In this document: positions 36,142 to 44,725 of the stretch, one piece after another | How the letters are laid out: each line of letters begins with the position of its first letter | Position numbering within the stretch: the first letter of the stretch is position 1 | Assembly: GCF_002954615.1 (NCBI RefSeq) | Contig: NZ_MSCJ01000003.1 | Coordinates: 682,001-746,000 of the forward strand | Direction of reading: 5' to 3' | Length of the DNA stretch: 64,000 nt | Source: Photobacterium angustum | GTDB taxonomy: Bacteria > Pseudomonadota > Gammaproteobacteria > Enterobacterales > Vibrionaceae | The notes under the pieces: generated by a model | Told to the model about the DNA's origin: nothing | Seen by the model: the letters and a program-made list of their open reading frames with translations, nothing else | Database searches by the model: none | Position numbers and translations under genes: made by a program

Positions 36142-37137
36142 TTAGAGCACAGGCGACATTCCATAGCTTTGACTATTAAGCAGCAGTAAACCAAGACCTA
36201 TTAGTAATAAGCCGCCAAATAGTTTAAATACTAATGGGGCAAATGAATGCTGGTGATCGGAGTAAGCAAGATATTTTGTCACCAGCTTTTTACCCGAAAG
36301 TGTCATCGTAGCGATCGTTGAAGTCGTCAGCGCAGTTCCCACAGCCATCAGTAAAGCACTCACTACACCTAACCAATACATATCAACCATATTGGCAAAA
36401 AGCAGCGCTAATATTGCGCCTGTACATGGACGAATACCAATACTGGCGATAATTGCAATGTATTCACGCATATTAGTTGCTTGATTAATACTATCTGCAT
36501 CAGCAAAGTGTTTATGCCCACAACCACAATCACTGCTATGGCTATGGCTATGGCTATGGCTATGGCTATGGTTATGACTATGGTCATGTTTATGTATTTT
36601 CTGTTTGTATAATTGCCAGCTTTGTTTTAAAGCTCGGTAAGCAACAATTACACCCAGTAATAACATGGCAATAAAGCTAAGCGTGATGAATCGGTCTGCA
36701 GCGCTATTAATTTCACGCATCGATGAATTAAAAAACACCAGTAGAACGGTGACTAACACGATAGCAACTAAAGCTTGTAGAAAAGCAGAGATAACCGTCA
36801 TGATCAAGCTTGCTTTTACTTTTGCTGGGTTTGTTGCTAAATAGGTCGTCACAATCATTTTGCCGTGTCCTGGACCTAATGAGTGGAATACACCATATAA
36901 AAAGCTGACGCCAGCAAGCGAATAGATTGCTGCGGGGTTTTCTTTGGCGTCATAAAGCAAGTCACTCAATTGACCATTTATTTCACGCTGCCATTTTATG
37001 GTGCTAAGCATTAACGTTGGCCAATTGTGCCAGAGTAAATAACCGACAATAATTAGAAAAGTGGCAACAAGGCTTGCACCTAACCAATAGTTTCCTTTGT
37101 TCGTATGAGCATGTTGCTCGGAATGATGATGCTCCAT
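36142..37137 (-). CDS. NicO-family metal transporter with His-rich loop
   Basis: Inner-membrane permease of the nickel/cobalt transporter NicO family (COG2215, relatives of RcnA), 331 residues with about six membrane helices. The first motif YGVFHSLGPGHGKMIVTTYL and a later IASIGIRPCTGAILALLF are family signatures. Between them a cytoplasmic or periplasmic loop (about 180-215) holds a Ser-His-rich run ending DCGCGHKH, a likely metal-binding site. The N-terminus is also His-rich (MEHHHSEQHAH). It is 19 bases downstream of the DUF1007 gene, and a Zur-like box precedes the pair, so zinc rather than nickel may be the relevant metal (inference). Confidence 0.9.
   Translation of the reverse strand: MEHHHSEQHAHTNKGNYWLGASLVATFLIIVGYLLWHNWPTLMLSTIKWQREINGQLSDLLYDAKENPAAIYSLAGVSFLYGVFHSLGPGHGKMIVTTYLATNPAKVKASLIMTVISAFLQALVAIVLVTVLLVFFNSSMREINSAADRFITLSFIAMLLLGVIVAYRALKQSWQLYKQKIHKHDHSHNHSHSHSHSHSHSSDCGCGHKHFADADSINQATNMREYIAIIASIGIRPCTGAILALLFANMVDMYWLGVVSALLMAVGTALTTSTIATMTLSGKKLVTKYLAYSDHQHSFAPLVFKLFGGLLLIGLGLLLLNSQSYGMSPVL
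36535..36570 (-). repeat. Hexanucleotide repeat encoding the (Ser-His) run of the NicO protein
   Basis: Six perfect GCTATG units (plus strand), then two imperfect ones (to 36582). On the coding strand they give alternating Ser and His codons, so unit changes stay in frame. Confidence 0.9.
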
Positions 37138-37156
37138 GGAAATCCTTTAATAAGAG

Positions 37157-37801
37157 TTAGTCGGCTGATTTGCAATGTAGTTTTACTGTTTGTGTAAATA
37201 ATTGACCAAGTGCATTATCCGGATCGGCATCAGGTGGTAATGACTGGGCATAAAGCATTTGCTCTGGACTTGGATTAGGCTCAGCGAGGTCAAAAGTACA
37301 TACTTTACTTAGCTCTGGCGATAAGATGATGTCGTTTTTTGCTTTCCAAGACATATCGACATAGTAACTTGGTTCAAAAATTAGTAGTCGTAAAGAATCT
37401 TTGGTTATTGGTTGAGGTTTAGATAATGGAAGTTCAAATGTCAGTGTCGCTTTGGCGCGTTCTTTTGTTAGTTCCCCATCGGTAGCGATTTTATATTTGA
37501 TTGGTTCTTGGTCATTATAAAAGTAAGTGAAATAATGCTCGCTCATCATATTTTTCATTACAGAATCACCAACACGAGCAAGCGTTTCTGTCTTACTTTC
37601 CGGCGACATATCTTCACCATCCAGCATATATGCGGTTGTCATGGCATCAAAAGTCCATACCATTTTAAATCCTGTGATTTGATTTTTATCACCTTGAATA
37701 TAGGTTTTCATATCAATCCATGAGTGTGGATGTGCTTGGCTAGCGGTTGAAAACAAGGTTAAAGACGAAAGTAATATTGCAGGAAAAGAAATCCAACGCA
37801 T
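37157..37801 (-). CDS. DUF1007 periplasmic protein, partner of NicO transporter
   Basis: Secreted protein of 214 residues, family DUF1007 (COG3683), usually encoded beside NicO-type permeases and annotated as a periplasmic component of a metal transport system. The start at 37801 gives a good signal peptide (MRWISFPAILLSSLTLFSTASQA) followed by HPHSWIDMKT, the conserved His-containing mature start. In-frame ATGs at 37852 and 37819 exist, but the first lies only 16 bases from the Zur-like box. The body contains VWTFDAMTTAYMLDGEDMS, typical of the family. Two further cysteines may form a disulfide. Confidence 0.87.
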   Translation of the reverse strand: MRWISFPAILLSSLTLFSTASQAHPHSWIDMKTYIQGDKNQITGFKMVWTFDAMTTAYMLDGEDMSPESKTETLARVGDSVMKNMMSEHYFTYFYNDQEPIKYKIATDGELTKERAKATLTFELPLSKPQPITKDSLRLLIFEPSYYVDMSWKAKNDIILSPELSKVCTFDLAEPNPSPEQMLYAQSLPPDADPDNALGQLFTQTVKLHCKSAD

Positions 37802-37867
37802 AGAAAATGCTATCTCCATATTTACAAGCTTGGCACTATGATTAAGCATCAAAGAAGACTAAAGTAA

Positions 37868-37882
37868 TGTTATATTATAACA
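37868..37882 (-). promoter_or_regulatory. Zur-like operator upstream of DUF1007-NicO
   Basis: Near-perfect inverted repeat TGTTATATTATAACA, close to the gammaproteobacterial Zur consensus core GTTATANTATAAC. It lies 67-81 bases upstream of the chosen DUF1007 start, consistent with zinc-dependent repression of the pair. The assignment is by motif similarity only. Confidence 0.65.
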
Positions 37883-37946
37883 GTGGCTCTAGCTTGCTCA
37901 AAGTGAATTCAGTGCAAATAATCTTGAGGATATATGGTAATTAAGA

Positions 37947-38090
37947 TTAGTGGTTTAATTCTGCGAGTAAAAATGCAGAAGTCGCAATAATGATACCACC
38001 AAAGATGGCAAGTGGTTGGTTATGGTCAAAACCTGCAATCAGTGTTAACACTACGCCAAGTGAGATATATAGCTTCTGTCTGATGATCAT
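37947..38090 (-). CDS. Small membrane protein, 47 residues
   Basis: Short gene with an ideal Shine-Dalgarno (GGAG, 38100-38097) six bases before the ATG at 38090-38088, and stop at 37949-37947. The product has two hydrophobic segments (LYISLGVVLTLIAG and LAIFGGIIIATSAFLLAEL) joined by a short polar loop (FDHNQP), so it is probably a helical-hairpin inner-membrane protein. It is upstream of the Zur-like box and the DUF1007 gene on the same strand, but transcriptional linkage is unclear. Family unknown. Confidence 0.68.
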   Translation of the reverse strand: MIIRQKLYISLGVVLTLIAGFDHNQPLAIFGGIIIATSAFLLAELNH

Positions 38091-38471
38091 CTAGCACTCC
38101 AATATGATGTAATTCTTTATTAATAACACGCATAGCGGTAGGTGTGTTAACGACATGTCAAATCTTAGTTGTTAGAATATATGTGGTTTAATTAACTGAT
38201 TGATAAATGTTTTATATTGTTTAGAGTTTGTAGATGTATAATTTTGTAATATAAATCTTTACAGTAAGATAATCTATAAACTGACATTGAGTCTTTAGAT
38301 GACACTAATTTTGAACCATGTGACACAGGTAAGACTAAACTTGGTATTAGTGATCGTTTTGATAAAATAAAAAACGCCATTTCAAATTATTCATAGCTTT
38401 GCCGCTATTTGCTGATTTTCAAGGTATAATAAGCAAAGAAGAAGTAAATAATAGAGTAGAAGAAACTAAGT
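38091..38471. other. AT-rich intergenic region upstream of the LptA-like gene
   Basis: A 381-base region between divergent genes. It contains a perfect -10-like TATAAT at 38425-38430, about 40 bases before the LptA-like start, but no convincing -35. Weak reading frames on the minus strand look non-coding. No RNA gene was recognised. Confidence 0.35.
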
Positions 38472-38969
38472 ATGAAATTAAAGCTATTTGCGGCTGGATG
38501 TATGTTGTTACTGAGTTCATCGACATGGGCTGAAAAAGCAGATACACAACTCCCTATCCATTTGGCAGCAATTACACAAGATGTTGATGTTATCAATAAT
38601 ATTACAACGTTAACTGGAAAGGTTGATATCACACAGGGTGGCGTTCAGATTAAAGCGGATAAGGCCGTGATAAAGCTGGACAGCAAAACAAAAGCACTAA
38701 AGAGTGTGGAAGTTTATGGTAAACCAGCTTACTTTCATCGTGTAATGGAAGATGGAAAGGTTGTGGATGGAGAGTCGCTTTACGGCATTTATACACCAAC
38801 AAATAACATGATGGTGTTAAAGGATAAGGCTAAAATAACTCAAAATGGCAGTACGATCCAAGCGGCTGAAATAAGCTATAACTTGGCTTCTCAGGTGATG
38901 AAAGCAAAAGGCTCTAAGTCACGCCAAGTGAATACTGTTTTACTGCCTGAAAATTTAAATAATCGATGA
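38472..38969 (+). CDS. LptA-like periplasmic LPS-transport protein (lone paralogue)
   Basis: Periplasmic protein of 165 residues of the OstA/LptA family, which bridges inner- and outer-membrane parts of the LPS transporter with a beta-jellyroll. A signal peptide is clear (MKLKLFAAGCMLLLSSSTWAE). The repeats expected of the fold are visible: TTLTGKVDITQGGVQIKADKAVIKLDS and MVLKDKAKITQNGSTIQAAEISYNL. Unlike the usual arrangement, no lptB, lptC, kdsC or rpoN is adjacent; its neighbour is a GNAT gene. It may be a second LptA or have another lipid partner (inference). An AT-rich hairpin follows at 38972-39008. Confidence 0.88.
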   Translation: MKLKLFAAGCMLLLSSSTWAEKADTQLPIHLAAITQDVDVINNITTLTGKVDITQGGVQIKADKAVIKLDSKTKALKSVEVYGKPAYFHRVMEDGKVVDGESLYGIYTPTNNMMVLKDKAKITQNGSTIQAAEISYNLASQVMKAKGSKSRQVNTVLLPENLNNR

Positions 38970-38971
38970 GT

Positions 38972-39008
38972 AAAATAAACAGAAGTACTTATTACTCTTG
39001 TTTATTTT
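38972..39008 (+). terminator. Possible terminator after the LptA-like gene
   Basis: Perfect 10-bp stem AAAATAAACA/TGTTTATTTT with a 17-base loop; the T-rich arm itself supplies the U stretch. AT-rich, so of moderate strength. Confidence 0.5.
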
Positions 39009-39100
39009 GGTCAAATTGACATAGATTTTGCACGTTGTTCAAAGAACTGATCAATGATCTTAGAGAAAGACAAATAAAATAGATAAAGAAGGTCGCTGCA

Positions 39101-39568
39101 GTGGAATTAGTACAAGTTAATACTTCAAACATATCCATTTATTTAAACTTAACTCAGGCATATGAAGCTGAGTTTTCACCACTGACGAAAAAAGTGCCTG
39201 ATAACGATGGTAAATTTGCACTTGATACGCCAATAGAAGGTAATGTACTTGGCTTTCTTTTATATTTTGATGGTGTACCAGCGGGATTAGCAGCGATTGC
39301 TGATCATGGTAACAGTCATTATGAAGTATGTGATTTCTATGTTGTGCCTGTCTTTCGTAAAAATAAAGCAGGTCAACGTTTCGCACATAGCTTGTTTTCA
39401 ATGATGCCAGGTGAATGGGAAAGTAAGCAAATTGAAGGCGCAGTACATGCTATTGCTTTTTGGCGTCGTGCTATCGGTGCGTACACAAATGAACAGTATG
39501 TTGAAGATATTTATCACGATAGCTACTGGGGTGATGTTACTCGCCAGCGTTTTACTATTTCGGTTTAG
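39101..39568 (+). CDS. GNAT-family acetyltransferase-like protein
   Basis: Protein of 155 residues with a GNAT N-acetyltransferase fold: IYLNLTQAYEAEFSPLT at the start, VLGFLLYFDGVPAGLAAI (strands beta2-beta3), YEVCDFYVVPVFRKNKAG (acetyl-CoA loop region with R/K-x-x-x-G) and a tail DSYWGDVTRQRFTI. The start is a GTG at 39101, supported by AAGG eight bases upstream. The substrate is unknown. A strong terminator follows 16 bases after the stop, so it appears to be transcribed alone or with the preceding LptA-like gene. Confidence 0.83.
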   Translation: MELVQVNTSNISIYLNLTQAYEAEFSPLTKKVPDNDGKFALDTPIEGNVLGFLLYFDGVPAGLAAIADHGNSHYEVCDFYVVPVFRKNKAGQRFAHSLFSMMPGEWESKQIEGAVHAIAFWRRAIGAYTNEQYVEDIYHDSYWGDVTRQRFTISV

Positions 39569-39584
39569 TGATTACAAAAATAAT

Positions 39585-39609
39585 AAAGGGAGCTAATGCT
39601 CCCTTTTTT
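39585..39609 (+). terminator. Terminator after the GNAT gene
   Basis: Perfect stem AAAGGGAGC/GCTCCCTTT with loop TAAT, followed by T residues. It may also stop the convergent yqhD transcript. Confidence 0.92.
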
Positions 39610-39637
39610 CATATTGCCACCGTATTACAATATAAAC

Positions 39638-40789
39638 TTATAATGCCGTCATTAAGATTTTACGACTTATCTCTGGCGTAATATCGTGATGTTCACTTAA
39701 TGCGATCATGCCATGTTTTTTAAGGCTTTCGATTAGAACATCGATATCTTTTTCACCTAAATCAACGTCAGTAAGTGTTGTTGGGACACCCATTTGTTTG
39801 AAAAAGGCGATTGTTTTTTCAATCGCAGCATCAATACGTTGATCTGCTGTACCTGTTGTTAAACCAAAGATACGCTCGGCATATTGTAATAATTTTGCTT
39901 CTTTTTCTTTACGACGTACTTTCATAACTGCAGGTAATACAATGCTTAATGTACGAGCATGATCAATACCGTAATTACCTGTTAATTCATGACCAATCAT
40001 ATGTGTTGTCCAATCTGCAGGGACACCAACACCAATTAAACCATTGAGTGCTTGAGTGGCTGACCACATAATATTAGCTCGAACAGCAAGATCATCGGGT
40101 GTAGCTAATGCTTTTGGACCTTCTTCAATTAAGGTATGCAGCAGACCTTCAGCAAAACGATCTTGGACTTTTGCATTCACAGGATAAGTTAAGTACTGCT
40201 CCATTGTATGAACAAAGGCATCAACAACACCGTTTGCTACTTGGCGAGGAGATAAACTTAATGTTGTTTGTGGATCTAAGACAGCAAATGCGGGTTTTAC
40301 GAGTGGCGAGCCAAAGAATAACTTGTCTTTACCACGCGAAACTACAGAACCACCATTACTTTCAGAACCCGTTGCAGGTAAGGTTAATACACAACCAAGA
40401 GGAACAACCTTAGTGACAGGCTCTTGCTTAAGTAAAATGTTCCAAGGATCTTCTCCCTGATAACAGGCAGCAGCGGCAACAAATTTAGTACCATCAACAA
40501 CTGAGCCACCACCTACCGCTAATAGGTAATCATAACCTTCTGTTTTAACCAGTTCGACGGCCTTCATCAGTGTGTCATACTGTGGATTAGGCTCAACGCC
40601 TGAGAATTCTCCCCAGTTATATCCGTCCAAAGCTGCTGTTACTTGGTTATAAACACCATTTGATTTGATAGAACCACCACCGTAAATAACCAATACTTTT
40701 TTATCTTTTGGAATAGCTTGGCTAATTGCTGCTATTTGACCTTGTCCAAAATGAATGCTTGTAGGGTTTTGGTAGGTAAACTTATCCAT
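39638..40789 (-). CDS. yqhD: NADPH-dependent iron-containing alcohol/aldehyde reductase, YqhD-like
   Basis: Group III metal-dependent alcohol dehydrogenase, 383 residues (E. coli YqhD 387), which reduces short-chain and toxic aldehydes with NADPH in the cytoplasm. The nucleotide-binding GGGSVVDGTKF and YGGGSIK motifs are present. Metal ligands are expected in DAFVHTMEQYL (Asp and His) and in HMIGHELTGNYGIDHARTLS (two His). An AraC-type regulator is divergent at 41018, the same pairing as yqhD/yqhC in E. coli, where YqhC activates yqhD under aldehyde stress; the same control is inferred here. Confidence 0.93.
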   Translation of the reverse strand: MDKFTYQNPTSIHFGQGQIAAISQAIPKDKKVLVIYGGGSIKSNGVYNQVTAALDGYNWGEFSGVEPNPQYDTLMKAVELVKTEGYDYLLAVGGGSVVDGTKFVAAAACYQGEDPWNILLKQEPVTKVVPLGCVLTLPATGSESNGGSVVSRGKDKLFFGSPLVKPAFAVLDPQTTLSLSPRQVANGVVDAFVHTMEQYLTYPVNAKVQDRFAEGLLHTLIEEGPKALATPDDLAVRANIMWSATQALNGLIGVGVPADWTTHMIGHELTGNYGIDHARTLSIVLPAVMKVRRKEKEAKLLQYAERIFGLTTGTADQRIDAAIEKTIAFFKQMGVPTTLTDVDLGEKDIDVLIESLKKHGMIALSEHHDITPEISRKILMTAL

Positions 40790-41017
40790 TGTAGGCTCCG
40801 TTATATCGTTGTGATATTGATATTCTAATTATTGTGTTGAGAACTCTAGTGTAGAAGCGAACGTAGGATAAACTAAATACATAATTCTCTTTATTTCTTG
40901 CCTATTTCTATTTTAACTACATTGCTGTGTTATGTTCGTTATAAGGTAAATAGGTGTAGAATGACAAAACAATGACTGTTATGTCGATCGTTAATAAATA
41001 GGTTTGATGGGTTTACA
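40790..41017. promoter_or_regulatory. yqhD/yqhC-like divergent control region
   Basis: A 228-base intergenic stretch between the reductase and its probable AraC-type activator, expected to hold both promoters and the activator site. The exact site was not identified by eye. Confidence 0.45.
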
Positions 41018-41932
41018 ATGAAAGCTGAGCTTAAAAGACAGCTAGCTATAGTTGCTAGTCAATTATGTGAATATTACAAAATATCAGACCAAACTAATCG
41101 GGTGCATACGTTGCTAACAGGCGTGCGATTATTTCGTATTGATCGTTACCATAAGCTGACGCCACAAATGTATGAGCAAGGAATTGTTGTTATTTTTCAA
41201 GGAAGTAAAATAGGGCATTTAAATCAACATCAGTTTGGTTATGACGTTGAACAATGTCTTATTGTGTCGACATCTTATCCTATAACATGTGAAACATTTG
41301 CCTCTCAGCAAGAACCATTAATGGGGATCAATATTGATCTTGATATTAATGCGATCAGCCAGTTAGTTTCTGATATGGAATTAGAGTCTAAAAATTGGGG
41401 AGAGTTAGACACACGCTGTGGTGTTTCTCCTGCACCAATGACTGAGTCAATGTATCTTTGTATGTTGGAGTTGCTTAATGTTTTGCATAATCCTCTTGAT
41501 GCTAAGGTACTTGGTCCCTCGATTCTCCGTCAGTTCTTCTATTACTTATTGCAAAGTGAGAAGGGATATTTATTGGCACACTACTGCGAGCAAGATAGTT
41601 CTTTAGCTAAAATTTCGACCGTGATCGGTCATGTGCAAAAGAATTTTGCGCAAAAATTACATGTTAATGAATTAGCAGCAATGGCAGGGATGAGTGTCTC
41701 AGTTTTTCATAAAGTTTTTAAACAAGTTGTCACGGATCCTCCTTTGCAGTACATCAAAAAAATTCGGTTGAATCATGCAAAAAACTATATTTTGCAAGAA
41801 GGTCTTTCAGCAAGCCTAGCGTCTCAACGAGTAGGTTATGAAAGTGCTGCTCAATTTAGCCGAGAATTTAAACGTTATTTTGGTGTACCGCCTAGCCGTA
41901 TTGATGAAATTTCAGATTATTCACGAAAATAA
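41018..41932 (+). CDS. yqhC: AraC-family transcriptional regulator, YqhC-like
   Basis: Regulator of 304 residues with an N-terminal AraC_N (PF06719-like) domain (about 20-190, GVRLFRIDRYHKLTPQMYEQGIVVIFQGSK) and a C-terminal double helix-turn-helix AraC DNA-binding domain (about 205-300). Recognition features are LHVNELAAMAGMSVSVFHKVFK and the second motif SLASQRVGYESAAQFSREFKR followed by YFGVPPSR. It is divergent from yqhD, as yqhC is in E. coli, so activation of the aldehyde reductase is the likely function. The exact inducer is unknown. Confidence 0.88.
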   Translation: MKAELKRQLAIVASQLCEYYKISDQTNRVHTLLTGVRLFRIDRYHKLTPQMYEQGIVVIFQGSKIGHLNQHQFGYDVEQCLIVSTSYPITCETFASQQEPLMGINIDLDINAISQLVSDMELESKNWGELDTRCGVSPAPMTESMYLCMLELLNVLHNPLDAKVLGPSILRQFFYYLLQSEKGYLLAHYCEQDSSLAKISTVIGHVQKNFAQKLHVNELAAMAGMSVSVFHKVFKQVVTDPPLQYIKKIRLNHAKNYILQEGLSASLASQRVGYESAAQFSREFKRYFGVPPSRIDEISDYSRK

Positions 41933-42102
41933 TCTATAGATATCAATAAATATTTAACTAAAGTTGATTGTGTAATTTCAGGTATAATGGTTATTCCTTT
42001 TAAGGATGTAACTTATTGTTTGTATACATAGTACGGAACTTTAGAAGCGGTTAGTTGTCACATCGTCGTCGTGGAACGAATTATTATTAAAACAGGAAAA
42101 TC

Positions 42103-42717
42103 ATGCCTGAGTCTCAACCTAAAATTCTGATCCTATTTGCGCATCCTTCGCCAAATCGTTCAGAGATCAATGTACCCTTATTTAATGCATCTAAAACTAT
42201 TGCCAATATAACGTGCGTTGACTTATATGCCGAATATCCAACCTATCGTATTGATATAGATAAAGAACAACAGCGCCTTCGTGAACATGACGTTGTTGTA
42301 TTTATGTTTCCACTCTATTGGTATTCCACCCCATCGTTATTAAAAGAATGGCAAGATTTAGTGCTTGAATATGGATTTGCATATGGCAGTGAAGGGAATG
42401 AATTGGTAGGTAAAAAATTCTTTTGCGCTTTGACTGCTGGAGGCCCTGAATCGAGTTATCGTAAAGATGGTTTTAACCACTATACCATTCGTGAGTTATT
42501 GCAACCTCTAGAGCAAATGGCAGAGTTAACGGGTATGGACTTTCTAGCGCCGTTTGCGCTCTTTGGTGCGGGTATGGCGAATGAAGAGAACCGTATTGAA
42601 CAACATATTCAAAATTGGAAACGTGTTCTGATTGCGATTCAAGATAATAAATTCAACTATGAGGTTGCGAGTAAATTATCAAAAATGAATCACAGCCTAG
42701 AATTAGTCATTAAATAG
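42103..42717 (+). CDS. kefG: KefG/KefF-like NAD(P)H oxidoreductase, ancillary to Kef antiporter
   Basis: Flavodoxin-fold quinone-reductase-type protein of 204 residues that binds and activates a glutathione-gated K+ efflux antiporter. Family features include KILILFAHPSPNRSEINVPL (phosphate loop), DVVVFMFPLYWYSTPSLLKEW (the conserved FPLYW motif) and a GPESSYR segment after FFCALTAG. It resembles KefG slightly more than KefF. The antiporter gene follows after 11 bases, so the two are an operon. Cytoplasmic location is expected. Confidence 0.9.
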   Translation: MPESQPKILILFAHPSPNRSEINVPLFNASKTIANITCVDLYAEYPTYRIDIDKEQQRLREHDVVVFMFPLYWYSTPSLLKEWQDLVLEYGFAYGSEGNELVGKKFFCALTAGGPESSYRKDGFNHYTIRELLQPLEQMAELTGMDFLAPFALFGAGMANEENRIEQHIQNWKRVLIAIQDNKFNYEVASKLSKMNHSLELVIK

Positions 42718-42728
42718 AAGAGACTACT

Positions 42729-44669
42729 ATGACTGGATATTTTTTGCAGGCTTTCATCTATTTGGTGGCCGCCGTTATTGCTGTTCCGCTTGCTAAGCGA
42801 TTAGGGCTAGGTTCAGTACTGGGTTATTTAATCGCAGGTGTGGTTATTGGTCCCGTTATTGGTTTAGTTGGTAGTGAAACCACGACGATTCAGCATTTTG
42901 CTGAGTTTGGTGTCGTTATGATGCTGTTTGTTGTTGGTTTAGAGCTTGAGCCTAAAATGTTGTGGGGTATGCGTCATCGCTTATTAGGGTTAGGTGGTTT
43001 ACAAGTTGTTGTTACCGCTTTAACCGTTATGGGGATTGCTCATTTATTTGATATTGCTTGGTCTTACGCCCTTGCTATTGGCCTTATCTTTTCACTTTCT
43101 TCTACTGCGATTGTACTGCAAACATTCAGTGAAAAAGGGCTAAGCAAAACGGAAGGTGGTAAAAGCGCATTTTCAGTATTGCTGTTCCAAGATATTGCCG
43201 TCATCCCAATGTTAGCTTTGATCCCTTTACTGGCAGTACCTGAATTAGTGGCAAAGTCTCAAGCCGTTGTGGCAAAAGCTGCAGAGCATCATGATGATCT
43301 TAGCCTAGTAGCGGGTCTTCCAGGTTGGGCTTATGCGATTGTAATTATTTTAGCGATCGCTGGTGTTGTAGTTGGTGGTCATTATTTAAGCCGTCCGTTA
43401 TTCCGTTTTGTTGCTTCATCGGGCTTACGTGAAATTTTTACCGCAACAGCATTGATGTTAGTTATTGGTATTGCAGCCTTAATGAGCCTGATTGGTTTAT
43501 CGCCAGCACTCGGAACTTTTCTTGCTGGCGTGGTACTTGCCAATAGTGAATTTAGACATGAACTTGAATCTAATATCGAGCCTTTTAAAGGGTTACTATT
43601 AGGGCTTTTCTTTATTACCGTCGGTGCGGGGATTGATTTCAACGTACTGTTTGATCAATTTGGCACGGTGGTTGGTTTAACCATTGGTGTGATGCTGGTT
43701 AAGTTTATTGTTCTGTTGGTACTTTCTTTTATATTCAAGGTAAAAGGCAGCGACCGTTGGCTCTTTGCGTTAAGTTTGGCGCAAGCGGGTGAATTTGGTT
43801 TTGTATTATTAAGCTATACCGTACAAAACAATGTGCTACCTGAGTCAATGAGCCAAACACTCTCACTGGTGGTTGCGTTATCGATGTTCTTAACACCAGG
43901 TTTATTTATTTTATATGATCGTGTGATTTTGCCCCGTTTTTGTGAGGCTAAAAATGAGCGTGAAGCCGATGAAATAGATGAGCAAGGAAAAGTCATCATT
44001 GCGGGTATTGGGCGATTTGGTCAGATTGTAAACCGACTATTGGCATCTAATGGGGTGAAAACGGTCGTGCTTGACCACTCTGTAACGCAAATTGACAACA
44101 TGCGCCAAATTAATATTAAAAGTTTCTTTGGTGATGCGACGCGACATGATTTGCTTCATACCGCAGGTATTGAAGATGCAAAACTGTTTATTGTTGCCAT
44201 TGATGATAAAGAACGAGCCACAGAGCTTGTCCATTATATTAAGCAAACATATCCTCAAGTACGCGTATTGGCACGTGCTTATGATCGAGGTCATCATTAT
44301 TCGCTACGTTGTGCTGGTGCTGATTACGTGATCAGTGAAACATACCGCTCTGCACTAGCCTTGGGCACAGAAGCGTTGAAAAATTTAGGGGTGCATCCAT
44401 TCAGAGCTGAGCAGCAAAAGGCCACATTTGTTGAAACTGAAGCTAGAAGCAAAGAGAAGCTTTATCACACATGGTTAGAAAGCACAGAAGAAGATCGTTT
44501 TAATACCTCCTATGTGGAATTGTTTAACCAATTAGAATCAACATTAAGTGATGTAATGAAACAAGAGCGGACCGACAAGCATACGAAGTCAGAACGTGGT
44601 TGGACGCCACCACCTAAAGTGTTTAATGATGAAGTAGAACAAGATTTAGTTGAAAAGCATGATCACTAA
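42729..44669 (+). CDS. kefB: KefB/KefC-type glutathione-gated K+/H+ antiporter (CPA2)
   Basis: Inner-membrane antiporter of 646 residues. About 12 membrane helices occupy residues 1-400, with characteristic segments GSVLGYLIAGVVIGP, GVVMMLFVVGLELEP, and SSTAIVLQTFSEKGL. A cytoplasmic KTN/TrkA-N nucleotide-binding domain starts near residue 423 (VIIAGIGRFGQIVNRLL), with a FFGDATRHDLL loop. The C-terminal tail is charged. In E. coli, KefB and KefC release K+ with acidification when electrophile-glutathione adducts accumulate. The preceding KefG-like gene supports the KefB assignment. Confidence 0.93.
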   Translation: MTGYFLQAFIYLVAAVIAVPLAKRLGLGSVLGYLIAGVVIGPVIGLVGSETTTIQHFAEFGVVMMLFVVGLELEPKMLWGMRHRLLGLGGLQVVVTALTVMGIAHLFDIAWSYALAIGLIFSLSSTAIVLQTFSEKGLSKTEGGKSAFSVLLFQDIAVIPMLALIPLLAVPELVAKSQAVVAKAAEHHDDLSLVAGLPGWAYAIVIILAIAGVVVGGHYLSRPLFRFVASSGLREIFTATALMLVIGIAALMSLIGLSPALGTFLAGVVLANSEFRHELESNIEPFKGLLLGLFFITVGAGIDFNVLFDQFGTVVGLTIGVMLVKFIVLLVLSFIFKVKGSDRWLFALSLAQAGEFGFVLLSYTVQNNVLPESMSQTLSLVVALSMFLTPGLFILYDRVILPRFCEAKNEREADEIDEQGKVIIAGIGRFGQIVNRLLASNGVKTVVLDHSVTQIDNMRQINIKSFFGDATRHDLLHTAGIEDAKLFIVAIDDKERATELVHYIKQTYPQVRVLARAYDRGHHYSLRCAGADYVISETYRSALALGTEALKNLGVHPFRAEQQKATFVETEARSKEKLYHTWLESTEEDRFNTSYVELFNQLESTLSDVMKQERTDKHTKSERGWTPPPKVFNDEVEQDLVEKHDH

Positions 44670-44698
44670 TAGGTGATGAGTGTCATTTTTAAATAATA

Positions 44699-44725
44699 GG
44701 AAGGAGCTGCAAAGCTCCTTTTTTG
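44699..44725 (+). terminator. Terminator after kefB
   Basis: Stem AAGGAGCT/AGCTCCTT with a four-base loop, then TTTTG, about 30 bases after the stop. Confidence 0.92.

Noticed and set aside
38192..38632. Minus-strand frames of 62 and 75 codons
   Set aside because: The first lies in AT-rich intergenic DNA without a ribosome site; the second is mostly antisense to the LptA-like gene.
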